Source: Calliopsis andreniformis
Lineage: Eukaryota; Arthropoda; Insecta; Hymenoptera; Andrenidae
Assembly (NCBI RefSeq): GCF_051401765.1
Contig: NW_027480547.1
Coordinates: 434,001-498,000, forward strand
Direction: 5' to 3'
DNA length: 64,000 bases
The translations under genes were made by a program, and so were the position numbers. Below, in pieces: positions 1 through 10,680 of the stretch. Numbering within the stretch: the stretch's first letter is position 1; each line of letters starts with the position of its first letter. The notes below the pieces were generated by a model. The model saw only the letters and a program-made list of their open reading frames with translations. It did not search any database and was not told where the DNA came from.

Positions 1-490
1 AGATTGAGGATTGAGGATTGAGGGTTGTGGATTGCGGACGAGGACTGAGGGTTGAGTATTGATGCTTGAGGTCTGAGCGTTGAGGATTGAGGATTGAGAA
101 TTGAGGATTGAGGATTGAGGATTGAAGATTGAGGACTGGGTGTTGAGGATTGAAGAATGAGGATTGAGGATTGAGGATTGAAGATTGAGGGTTGAGGATT
201 GAGTATTGAGGATTGAAGATTGAGGATTGAGGATTGCGGATTGAGGATTGTGGATTGAGGATTGAGGATTGAAGATTGACTATTGAGGATTGAAGATTGA
301 AGATTGGGGATTGAGGATTGAGGATTGAGGATTGAAGATTGAGGATTGGGGATTGAGGATTGAGGATTGAGGATTGAGTGTTGAGGATTGAGAATTGAGG
401 ATTGAGGATTGAAGATTGAGTATTGAGGATTCAAGATTGCGGATTGAGGATTGAGGATTGAAGATTCAGGACTGAGAGTTGAGGGTTGAG

Positions 491-610
491 TGATGAGAAT
501 TGATGTTTGTGGATTGAGATTTGAAGATTGAAGAATGGGGATTGAGTATTGAAAACTGTGAATTGAGGATATTCTATTGAGGATTGAGGATTGACAATTG
601 ATTGTTGAGG
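491..610. repeat. Cassette class B (type example), 120 bp
   Basis: This is the commonest landmark cassette. It begins tgatgagaattgatgtttg, carries the low-G word gaatggggattgag, then the central aactgtg (c at 556) and gatattctattgag, and ends tgattgttgagg. It splits cleanly into seventeen 7-bp words in phase with the flanking GATTGAG heptads, so it is a diverged stretch of the same array and not an insertion. It is often followed by gtttgcggattcagg and gattcggg words. Other class B anchors include 1822, 5031, 7766, 11492, 15211, 18755, 22257, 23523, 26788, 28054, 31333, 37537, 41595, 46153, 49944, 51567, 52688, 53611, 57911 and 62472. No protein-binding function is known to me. Confidence 0.9.
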
Positions 611-945
611 ACTGAGGACTGAGGACTGAAGTTTGCGGATTCAGGATTGAGGATTCGGGATTGAGGTTTCAGGACTGAGGATTGCGGGTTGAGGATTGAG
701 GATTGAGGATTGAGGATCGAGGATTGAGGACTGAGGAGTGAGGGTTGAGGATTGAGGATTGAAGATTGAGTATTCAGGATTGGAGATTGACGATTGAGGA
801 TTGAGGATTGAGGATTGAGGATTGAGGATTGAGTATTGAGGATTGAGGATTGAGTATTGAGGATTGATGATTGAGGATTGAGTATTGAGGATTGAGGATT
901 GGGGATTGAAGATTGAAGATTGGGGTCTGAGTGTTGAGCGTTGAG

Positions 946-1065
946 TGATGAGAATTGATGTTAGTGGATTGAGATTTGAAGATTGAAGATTGGGGATTCA
1001 GTGTTGAAAACTGTGAATTGGGTATACTCTATTGAGGATTGAGGACTGACAATTGATTGTTGAGG
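946..1065. repeat. Cassette class A2 (type example), 120 bp
   Basis: It differs from class B by gatgttagtgg in place of gatgtttgtgg, by gattcagtgttgaa before the central aactgtg (c at 1011), and by aattgggtatactc after it; it ends with gactgacaattgattg. Close copies have anchors at 8221, 11947, 15666, 19210, 22712 and 27243. In each of these HOR units it lies 454-456 bp downstream of a class B cassette, which is 65 heptads. Variant class A3 has gaagactgtg instead of gaaaactgtg and is found at 33836, 38607 and 43552. Later A copies at 56505, 58765 and 63151 are of mixed type. Confidence 0.88.
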
Positions 1066-3567
1066 ACTGAGGGCTGAAGATTGAGGATTCAGGATTGAGG
1101 ATTCAGGATTGAGGTTTGAGGACTGAGGATTGAGGATTGAGGATTGAGGATTGAGTATTGAGGATTGAAGATTGAGGATTGGGTATTGAGGATTGAACAT
1201 TCAGGATTGAGGATTGAGGATAGAGGATTGAAGATTGAGGATTGATGATTGAATATTGATGATCGAAGATTGAGGATTGAGGATTGAGGGTTGTGGATTG
1301 CGGACGAGGACTGAGGGTTGAGTATTGATGCTTGAGGTCTGAGCGTTGAGGATTGAGGATTGAGAATTGAGGATTGAGGATTGAGGATTGAAGATTGAGG
1401 ACTGGGTGTTGAGGATTGAAGAATGAGGATTGTGGATTGAGGATTGAAGATTGAGGGTTGAGGATTGAGTATTGAGGATTGAAGGTTGAGGATTGAGGAT
1501 TGCGGATTGAGGATTGAGGATTGAGGATTGAGGATTGAAGATTGACTATTGAGGATTGAAGATTGAAGATTGGGGATTGAGGATTGAGGATTGAGGATTG
1601 AAGATTGAGGATTGGGGATTGAGGATTGAGGATTGAGGATTGAGTGTTGAGGATTGAGAATTAAGGATTGAGGATTGAAGATTGAGTATTGAGGATTCAA
1701 GATTGCGGATTGAGGATTGAGGATTGAAGATTGAGGAGTGAGTGTTGAGGGTTGAGTGATGAGAATTGATGTTTGTGGATTGAGATTTGAAGATTGAAGA
1801 ATGGGGATTGAGTATTGAAAACTGTGAATTGAGGATATTCTATTGAGGATTGAGGATTGACAATTGATTGTTGAGGCCTGAGGGCTGAAGACTGAGGGTT
1901 CAGGATTGAGGATTCGGAACTGATGTTTCTGGACTGAGCATTGAGGGTTGAGTATTGAGGATTAAGGATTGAGGATTGAGGATTGAGAATTGAGGATTGA
2001 TTATTGAGGATTAAAGATTGAGGATTGAGGATTGAGGGTTGAGGATTGAGAATTGAGGATTGAGTATTGAAGATTGAGTATTGAGGATTGAAGATTGAGG
2101 ATTGAAGATTGAGGATTGGGGATTGAGGATTGAGGATTGAGGATAGAGGATTGAAGATTGAGGATTGGGGATTGAGGATTGACGATTGAGGATTCAGGAT
2201 TGAGGATTGACGATGGAGGATTGAGGATTGAGGATTGAAGATTGACTATTGAGAATTGAAGATTGAGCATTGGGGATTGAGGATTGAGGATTGAGTATTG
2301 AAGATTGAGGATTGAGGATTGCAGATTGAGTATTGAGTATTGAAGATTGAGGATTGAGGATTGAGGATTGAGGATTGCGGACTGAGGATTGAGGATTGAG
2401 GATTGAAGATTGAGTATTGAGTATTGAAGATTGAGGATTGTGGATTGAGGATTGAGGGTAGAGGATTGAAGACTGAGGATTGGGGATTGAGGATTGAGGA
2501 TTGAGGATTGAGTGTTGAGGATTGAGAATTGAGGATTGAGGATTGAAGATTGAGTATTGAGGATTCAAGATTGCGGATTGAGGATTGAGGATTGAAGATT
2601 GAGGACTGAGTGTTGAGGGTTGAGTGATGAGAATTGATGTTTGTGGATTGAGATTTGAAGATTGAAGAATGGGGATTGAGTATTGATAACTGTGAATTGA
2701 GGATATTCTATTGAGGATTGAGGATTGACAGTTGATTGTTGAGGACTGAGGACGGGGGCTGAAGTTTCTGGATTCAGGATTGAGGATTCGGGATTGAGGT
2801 TCCAGGACTGAGGAATGAGGGTTGAGGATTGAGGATTGAGGATTGAGGATTGAGGATTAAGGATTGAAGATTGAGTATTGAGGTTTGATAATTGAGGATT
2901 GATGATTGAGGATTGAAGATTGAGGATTGAAGATTCAGGATTGGGGATTGAGGACTGAAGATTGAGGATAGAGGATTGAAGATTGAGGATTGGGATTGAG
3001 CATTGACGACTGAGGATTGAGGATTGAGGATTGAGGATTGAGGATTGAGGATTCAGGATTGAGGATTGAGGATTGAAGATTGAGTATTGAGGATTGATGA
3101 TTGAGGATTGAAGATTGAGGATTGAAGATTGAGGATTGGGGATTGAGGATTGAGGATTGAGGATAGAGGATTGAAGATTGAGGATTGGGTATTGCGGATT
3201 GAACATTGAGGATTGAGGATTGAGGACTGAGGATTGAGGTTCCAGGATCGAGGATTGAGGATTGAGGATTGAGGATTGAAGATTGAGGATTGGGGACTGA
3301 GTGTTGAAGATTGAGGATTGAGGATTGAGGATTGAGGATTGAGGATTGAGGATTGAGGATTGAGGATTCAGGATTGAGGATTGAGGATTGAGGATTGAGG
3401 ATTGAAGATTGAGTATTCAGGACTGGAGATTGACGACTGAGGATTGAGGATTGAGGATTGAGGATTGAGGACTGAGGATTGAGGATTGAAGATTGAGTAT
3501 TGAGGATTGAAGATTGAGAATTGAGGATTGAGGATTGAACATAAAGGACTGAGTGTTGAGGGATGAT

Positions 3568-3687
3568 TGATGAGAATTGATGTTGGTGGATAGAGATTTG
3601 AAGATTGCAGATTGAGCATTAAGTATTGAAATCTGTGAATTGGTGATATTCTATTGAGGATTGAGGATTGACAACTGATTGTTGAGG
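3568..3687. repeat. Cassette class C (type example), 120 bp
   Basis: It is preceded by the distinctive gaacataaaggactgag and ggatgattgatgag words. It then has gatgttggtggatagag, gattgcagattgagc, the centre gaaatctgtg (c at 3633), aattggtgatattc, and gacaactgattg. Copies are anchored at 17315, 20859, 25390, 29935, 33200, 37971, 42916, 48020, 48678 and 50839. Those from 33200 onward form a sub-class with gttggaggatag; some of these have gacaactcatcg and the last two gacaactgatcg. In HOR units of 14.4-30.5 kb it is always the last cassette before the next A1. Confidence 0.88.
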
Positions 3688-4154
3688 ACTGGGGGCTGAA
3701 TGTTGAGGATTCAGGACTGAGGATTCAGGATTGAGGTTTGGTGACTGAGGATTGAGGATTGAGGATTTAGGATTGAGGATTGAGGATTGAGGATTGAGGA
3801 TTGAGGGTTGTAGATTGAGGACGAGGACTGAGGGTTGGGTATTAATGCTTGAGGTCTGAGGATTGAGGATTGCGAATTGAGGATTGAGGATTGAGGATTG
3901 AAGATTGAGGGTTTGGCATTGAGGATTGAAGAATGAGGACTGAGGAGTGAGAATTGAGGATTGAGGATTGAAGATTGAGTATTCAGGACTGGAGATTGAC
4001 GATTGAGGATTGAGGATTGAGGATTGAGGATTGAGGACTGAGGATTGAGGATTGAAGATTGAGTATTGAGGATTGAAGATTGAGGATTGAGTATTGAGGA
4101 TTGAGGATTGGGGATAGAAGATTGAGGATTGGGGTCTGAGTGTTGAGCGTTGAG

Positions 4155-4274
4155 TGATGAGAATTGATGTTAGTGGATTGAGATTTGAAGATTGAAGATT
4201 GGGGATTGAGTGTTGAAAACTGTGAATTGGGTATATTCTATTGAGGATTGAGGACTGGCAATTGATTGTTGAGG
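4155..4274. repeat. Cassette class A1, the HOR unit opener (type example)
   Basis: It is like A2 but has gattgagtgttgaa before the centre (c at 4220), tatattc instead of tatactc, and gactggcaattgattg instead of gactgacaattg. Ten copies are seen, anchored at 4220, 6955, 10681, 14400, 17902, 21446, 25977, 30522, 36726 and 45342. It is followed 811 bp downstream by a class B cassette in nearly every unit (853 bp in the unit at 17902). I use it as the unit boundary because it occurs exactly once per long repeat. The three copies at 25977, 30522 plus its later duplicates carry aatcggg in place of aattggg. Confidence 0.9.
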
Positions 4275-6954
4275 ACTGAGGGCTGAAGATTGAGGATTCA
4301 GGATTGAGGATTCAGGATTGAGGTTTGAGGACTGAGAATTGAGGATTGAGGATTGAGGATTGAATATTGAGGATTGAAGATTGAGGATTGGGTATTGAGG
4401 ATTGAACATTGAGGATTAAGGATTGAGGATAGAGGATTGAAGATTGAGGATTGATGATTGAATATTGATGACCGAAGATTGAGGATTGAGGATTGAGGGT
4501 TGTGGATTGCGGACGAGGACTGAGGGTTGAGTATTGATGCTTGAGGTCTGAGCGTTGAGGATTGAGGATTGAGAATTGAGGATTGAGGATTGAGGATTGA
4601 AGATTGAGGACTGGGTGTTGAGGATTGAAGAATGAGGATTGAGGATTGAGGATTGAAGATTGAGGGTTGAGGATTGAGTATTGAGGATTGAAGATTGAGG
4701 ATTGAGGATTGCGGATTGAGGATTGTGGATTGAGGATTGAGGATTGAAGATTGACTATTGAGGATTGAAGATTGAAGATTGGGGATTGAGGATTGAGGAT
4801 TGAGGATTGAATATTGAGGATTGGGGATTGAGGATTGAGGATTGAGGATTGAGTGTTGAGGATTGAGAATTGAGGATTGAGGATTGAAGATTGAGTATTG
4901 AGGATTCAAGATTGCGGATTGAGGATTGAGGATTGAAGATTGAGGACTGAGAGTTGAGGGTTGAGTGATGAGAATTGATGTTTGTGGATTGAGATTTGAA
5001 GATTGAAGAATGGGGATTGAGTATTGAAAACTGTGAATTGAGGATATTCTATTGAGGATTGAGGATTGACAATTGATTGTTGAGGACTGAGGACTGAGGA
5101 CTGAAGTTTGCGGATTCAGGATTGAGGATTCGGGATTGAGGTTTCAGGACTGAGGATTGCGGGTTGAGGATTGAGGATTGAGGATTGAGGATTGAGGATT
5201 GAGGATTGAGGATTGAAGATTGAGTATTGAGGTTTGATAATTGAGGATTGATGATTGAGGATTGAAGATTGAGGATTGAAGAATGAGGATTGGGGATTGA
5301 GGATTGAGGATTGAAGATTGAGCATTGAGGATTGAGTATTGATGATTGAGAATTGAGGATTGCAGACTGAGTATTGAGGATTGAAGATTGAGGATTGAGG
5401 ATTGAGGATTGAGGATTGAGGACTGAGGATTGAGGATTGAGGATTGAAGATTGAGTATTGAGTATTGGAGGTTGAGGATTGAGGATTGAGGATTGAGGAT
5501 TGAGGATAGAGGACTGAAGATTGAGGATTGGGGATTGAGGATTGAGGATTGAGGATTGAGTGTTGAGGATTGAGAATTGAGGATTGAGGATTGAAGATTG
5601 AGTATTGAGGATTCAATATTGCAGATTGAGGATTGAGGATTGAAGATTGTGGACTGAGTGTTGAGGGTTGAGTGATGAGAACTGATATTTGTGGATTGAG
5701 ATTTGAAGATTGAAGAATGGGGATTGAGTATTGAAAACTGTCAATTGAGGATATTCTATTGAGGATTGAGGATTGACAATTGATTGTTGAGGACTGAGGA
5801 CTGAGGACTGAAGTTTGCGGATTCAGGATCGAGGATTCGGGATTGAGGTTACAGGACTGAGGATTGCGGGTTGAGGATTGAGGATTGAGGATTGAGGATT
5901 GAGGATTGAGGATTGAAGATTGAGTATTGAGGTTTGATAATTGAGGATTGCAGACTGAGTATTGAGGATTGAAGATTGAGGATTGAGGATTGAGGATTGA
6001 GGATTGAGGACTGAGGATTGAGGATTGAGGATTGAAGATTGAGTATTGAGTATTGAAGATTGAGGATTGAGGATTGAGGATTGAGGATTGAGGATAGAGG
6101 ACTGAAGATTGAGAATTGGGGATTGAGGATTGATGATTGAGGATTGAGTGTTGAGGATTGAGAATTGAGGATTGAGGATAGAAGATTGAGTATTGAGGAT
6201 TCAATATTGCAGATTGAGGATTGAGGATTGAAGATTGTGGACTGAGTGTTGAGGGTTGAGTGATGAGAACTGATATTTGTGGATTGAGATTTGAAGATTC
6301 AAGAATGGGGATTGAGTATTGAAAACTGTGAATTGAGCATATTCTATTGAGGATTGAGGATTGACAATTGATTGTTGAGGACTGAGGACTGAGGACTGAA
6401 GTTTGCGGATTCAGGATCGAGGATTCGGGATTGAGGTTACAGGACTGAGGATTGCGGGTTGAGGATTGAGGATTGAGGATTGAGGATTGAGGATTGAGGA
6501 TTGAGGATTGAAGATTGAGTATTGAGGTTTGATAATTGAGGATTGATGATTGAGGATTGAAGATTGAGGATTGAAGAATGAGGATTGGGAATTGAGGATT
6601 GAGGATTGAGGATAGAGGATTGAAGATTGAGGATTGGGGATTGAGCATTGACGACTGAGGATTGAGGATTGAGGATTGAGGATTGACGATTGGGATTGGG
6701 CATTGACGACCGAGGATTGAGGATTGAGGATTGAGGATTGAGGATTGAGGATTGAGGATTGAGGATTGAGGATTGAAGATTGAGGATTGAAGATTGAGTA
6801 TTGAGGATTGAAGATTGAGGATTGAGTATTGAGGATTGAGGATTGGGGATAGAAGATTGAGGATTGGGGTCTGAGTGTTGAGCGTTGAGTGATGAGAATT
6901 GATGTTAGTGGATTGAGATTTGAAGATTGAAGATTGGGGATTGAGTGTTGAAAA
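4220..6954. repeat. HOR unit, 2735 bp
   Basis: Cassettes are A1 (4220), B (5031), B2 (5738, with tgtcaatt in place of tgtgaatt) and B2 (6326). Two similar B2-bearing segments of about 0.59 kb stand in tandem at about 5.6-6.8 kb, each opened by gtggactgag and gagaactgatatttg. A gattggg/attggg slip near 6688 shifts the register by -1. It is the shortest unit of the series, and it shares its A1-B-B2 layout with the unit beginning at 30522. Confidence 0.8.
5673..5792. repeat. Cassette class B2 (type example)
   Basis: This class B derivative has gagaactgatatttg in place of gagaattgatgtttg, and is usually preceded by the ttcaatattgcag and gattgtggactgag words. Anchors are 5738, 6326, 32040, 34850, 39621, 46860, 55064 and 55659. 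It is followed by ggatcgaggattcgg and a gaggttacagg word that most other B copies have as gaggtttcagg. These linked variants make it a useful lineage marker. Confidence 0.82.
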
Positions 6955-8619
6955 CTGTGAATTGGGTATATTCTATTGAGGATTGAGGACTGGCAATTGA
7001 TTGTTGAGGACTGAGGGCTGAAGATTGAGGATTCAGGATTGAGGATTCAGGATTGAGGTTTGAGGACTGAGAATTGAGGATTGAGGATTGAGGATTGAAT
7101 ATTGAGGATTGAAGATTGGGGATTGGGTATTGAGGATTGAACATTGAGGATTAAGGATTGAGGATAGAGGATTGAAGGTTGAGGATTGATGATTGAATAT
7201 TGATGATCGAAGATTGAGGATTGAGGATTGAGGGTTGTGGATTGCGGACGAGGACTGAGGGTTGAGTATTGATGCTTGAGGTCTGAGCGTTGAGGATTGA
7301 GGATTGAGAATTGAGGATTGAGGATTGAGGATTGAAGATTGAGGACTGGGTGTTGAGGATTGAAGAATGAGGATTGAGGATTGAGGATTGAAGATTGAGG
7401 GTTGAGGATTGAGTATTGAGGATTGAAGATTGAGGATTGAGGATTGCGGATTGAGGATTGTGGATTGAGGATTGAGGATTGAAGATTGACTATTGAGGAT
7501 TGAAGATTGAAGATTGGGGATTGAGGATTGAGGATTGAGGATTGAAGATTGAGGATTGGGGATTGAGGATTGAGGATTGAGGATTGAGTGTTGAGGATTG
7601 AGAATTGAGGATTGAGGATTGAAGATTGAGTATTGAGGATTCAAGATTGCGGATTGAGGATTGAGGATTGAAGATTGAGGACTGAGAGTTGAGGGTTGAG
7701 TGATGAGAATTGATGTTTGTGGATTGAGATTTGAAGATTGAAGAATGGGGATTGAGTATTGAAAACTGTGAATTGAGGATATTCTATTGAGGATTGAGGA
7801 TTGACAATTGATTGTTGAGGACTGAGGACTGAGGACTGAAGTTTGCGGATTCAGGATTGAGGATTCGGGATTGAGGTTTCAGGACTGAGGATTGCGGGTT
7901 GAGGATTGAGGATTGAGGATTGAGGATCGAGGATTGAGGACTGAGGAGTGAGGGTTGAGGATTGAGGATTGAAGATTGAGTATTCAGGATTGGAGATTGA
8001 CGATTGAGGATTGAGGATTGAGGATTGAGGATTGAGGATTGAGGATTGAGGATTGAAGATTGAGTATTGAGGATTGAGGATTGAGGATTGAGTATTGAGG
8101 ATTGAGGATTGGGGATTGAAGATTGAAGATTGGGGTCTGAGTGTTGAGCGTTGAGTGATGAGAATTGATGTTAGTGGATTGAGATTTGAAGATTGAAGAT
8201 TGGGGATTCAGTGTTGAAAACTGTGAATTGGGTATACTCTATTGAGGATTGAGGACTGACAATTGATTGTTGAGGACTGAGGGCTGAAGATTGAGGATTC
8301 AGGATTGAGGATTCAGGATTGAGGTTTGAGGACTGAGGATTGAGGATTGAGGATTGAGGATTGAGTATTGAGGATTGAAGATTGGGGATTGAGGATAGAG
8401 GATTGAAGATTGAGGATTGATGATTGAATATTGATGATCGAAGATTGAGGATTGAGGATTGAGGGTTGTGGATTGCGGACGAGGACTGAGGGTTGAGTAT
8501 TGATGCTTGAGGTCTGAGCGTTGAGGATTGAGGATTGAGAATTGAGGATTGAGGATTGAGGATTGAAGATTGAGGACTGGGTGTTGAGGATTGAAGAATG
8601 AGGATTGTGGATTGAGGAT

Positions 8620-9945
8620 TGAAGATTGAGGGTTGAGGATTGAGTATTGAGGATTGAAGGTTGAGGATTGAGGATTGCGGATTGCGGATTGAGGATTGAG
8701 GATTGAGGATTGAAGATTGACTATTGAGGATTGAAGATTGAAGATTGGGGATTGGGGATTGAGGATTGAGGATTGAAGATTGAGGATTGGGGATTGAGGA
8801 TTGAGGATTGAGGATTGAGTGTTGACGATTGAGTATTAAGGATTGAGGATTGAAGATTGAGTATTGAGGATTCAAGATTGCGGATTGAGGATTGAGGATT
8901 GAAGATTGAGGAGTGAGTGTTGAGGGTTGAGTGATGAGAATTGATATTTGTGGATTGAGATTTGAAGATTGAAGAATGGGGATTGAGTATTGAAAACTGT
9001 GAATTGAGGATATTCTATTGAGGATTGAGGATTGACAGTTGATTGTTGAGGACTGAGGACGGGGGCTGAAGTTTGCGGATTCAGGATTGAGGATTCGGGA
9101 TTGAGGTTCCAGGACTGAGGAATGAGGGTTGATGATTGAGGATTGAGGATTGAGGATTGAGGATTGAGGATTGAGGATTGAAGATTGAGTATTGAGGTTT
9201 GATAATTGAGGATTGATGATTGAGGATTGAAGATTGAGGATTGAAGATTGAGGATTGGGGGTTGAGGACTGAAGATTGAGGGTTGAGGATTGAGTATTGA
9301 GGATTGAAGGTTGAGTATTGAGGATTGCGGATTGCGGATTGAGGATTGAGGATTGAGGATTGAAGATTGACTATTGAGGATTGAAGATTGACTATTGAGG
9401 ATTGAAGATTGAAGATTGGGGATTGGGGATTGAGGATTGAGGATTGAAGATTGAGGATTGGGGATTGAGGATTGAGGATTGAGGATTGAGTGTTGACGAT
9501 TGAGTATTAAGGATTGAGGATTGAAGATTGAGTATTGAGGATTCAAGATTGCGGATTGAGGATTGAGGATTGAAGATTGAGGAGTGAGTGTTGAGGGTTG
9601 AGTGATGAGAATTGATATTTGTGGATTGAGATTTGAAGATTGAAGAATGGGGATTGAGTATTGAAAACTGTGAATTGAGGATATTCTATTGAGGATTGAG
9701 GATTGACAGTTGATTGTTGAGGACTGAGGACGGGGGCTGAAGTTTGCGGATTCAGGATTGAGGATTCGGGATTGAGGTTCCAGGACTGAGGAATGAGGGT
9801 TGATGATTGAGGATTGAGGATTGAGGATTGAGGATTGAGGATTGAGGATTGAAGATTGAGTTTTGAGGTTTGATAATTGAGGATTGATGATTGAGGATTG
9901 AAGATTGAGGATTGAAGATTGAGGATTGGGGATTGAGGACTGAAG
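8620..9945. repeat. Internal tandem duplication of about 0.67 kb
   Basis: Two successive blocks, about 8620-9275 and 9276-9945, carry the same run of variants: gaaggttgag, gattgcggattgcgg, gactattgagg, the B3 cassette and gacgggggctg. The second copy holds an extra gactattgaggattgaa repeat near 9371-9391, an addition of three heptads. The pair is inherited unchanged in order by the next unit (about 12.35-13.66 kb), so the duplication predates the unit's own duplication. Confidence 0.75.
8932..9051. repeat. Cassette class B3 (type example)
   Basis: This class B derivative has gacagttgattg at its right end and is followed by gaggacgggggctgaag, a six-base gacggg slip and the longest G run in the array. 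Anchors are 8997, 9668, 12723, 13387, 16477 and 20021. The related B4 copies at 2690, 24391 and 28922 have the same gacgggggctg tail plus gataactgtg at the centre. Some copies have gatatttgtgg, others gatgtttgtgg. Confidence 0.82.
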
Positions 9946-10680
9946 ATTGAGGATAGAGGATTGAAGATTGAGGATTGGGATTGAGCATTGACGACTGAGG
10001 ATTGAGGATTGAGGATTGAGGATTGAGGATTGAGGATTCAGGATTGAGGATTGAGGATTGAAGATTGAGTATTGAGGATTGATGATTGAGGATTGAAGAT
10101 TGAGGATTGAAGATTGAGGATTGGGGATTGAGGATTGAGGATTGAGGATAGAGGATTGAAGATTGAGGATTGGGTATTGCGGATTGAACATTGAGGATTG
10201 AGGATTGAGGACTGAGGATTGAGGTTCCAGGATCGAGGATTGAGGATTGAGGATTGAGGATTGAGGATTGAGGATTGGGGACTGAGTATTGAAGATTGAG
10301 GATTGAGGATTGAGGATTGAGGATTGAGGATTGAGGATTGAGGATTGAGGATTGAGGATTGAAGATTCAGTATTGAGGATTGAAGATTGAGAATTGAAGA
10401 TTGACTATTGAGGATTGAAGATTGAAGATTGGAGATTGAGGATTGAGGATTGAGTATTGAAGATTGAGGATTGGGGATTGAGGATTGAGGATTGAGGATT
10501 GAGTGTTGAGGATTGAGAATTGAGGATTGAGGATTGAAGATTGAGTATTGAGGATTCAAGATTGCGGATTGAGGATTGAGGATTGAAGATTGGGGTCTGA
10601 GTGTTAAGCGTTGAGTGATGAGAATTGATGTTAGTGGATTGAGATTTGAAGATTGAAGATTGGGGATTGAGTGTTGAAAA

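Larger units (their letters stand above)
1..4219. repeat. HOR unit of the 4.5-kb type, left end cut by window
   Basis: Cassette order is B (anchor 556), A2 (1011), B (1822), B4 with gataactgtg (2690) and C (3633), with spacings of 455, 811, 868 and 943 bp. This is the order and spacing of the unit at 21446-25976. Position 1 corresponds to 21702, and the first four anchors are all offset by 21701 bp. The only spacing change I find is between the last two anchors, 943 bp here against 999 bp there, a difference of 56 bp or exactly eight heptads. One-base slips are gacgag at 37-42, gacggg at 2751-2756 and a gattggg/attgag junction at 2988-3000. The A1 cassette that should open the unit lies off the window's left edge. 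Confidence 0.85.
6955..10680. repeat. HOR unit, 3726 bp (3.72-kb type, copy 1)
   Basis: Cassettes are A1 (6955), B (7766), A2 (8221), B3 (8997) and B3 (9668), with spacings of 811, 455, 776, 671 and 1013 bp to the next A1. The same series recurs in the following unit with a constant offset of 3726 bp, which drops to 3719 bp after the penultimate cassette. Five one-base slips (gacgag twice, gacggg twice, one gattggg/attgag) account for the unit length being 7n-5. The A2-to-B3 part lacks the gattgggtattg and gaacattcagg words present in the first HOR at 1.2 kb, so it has been shortened there. Confidence 0.88.

Noticed and set aside
491..610. Cassette as an inserted mobile element
   Set aside because: It has no terminal inverted repeats, target-site duplication, poly-A tract or coding potential, and it is divisible into heptads in phase with its flanks.
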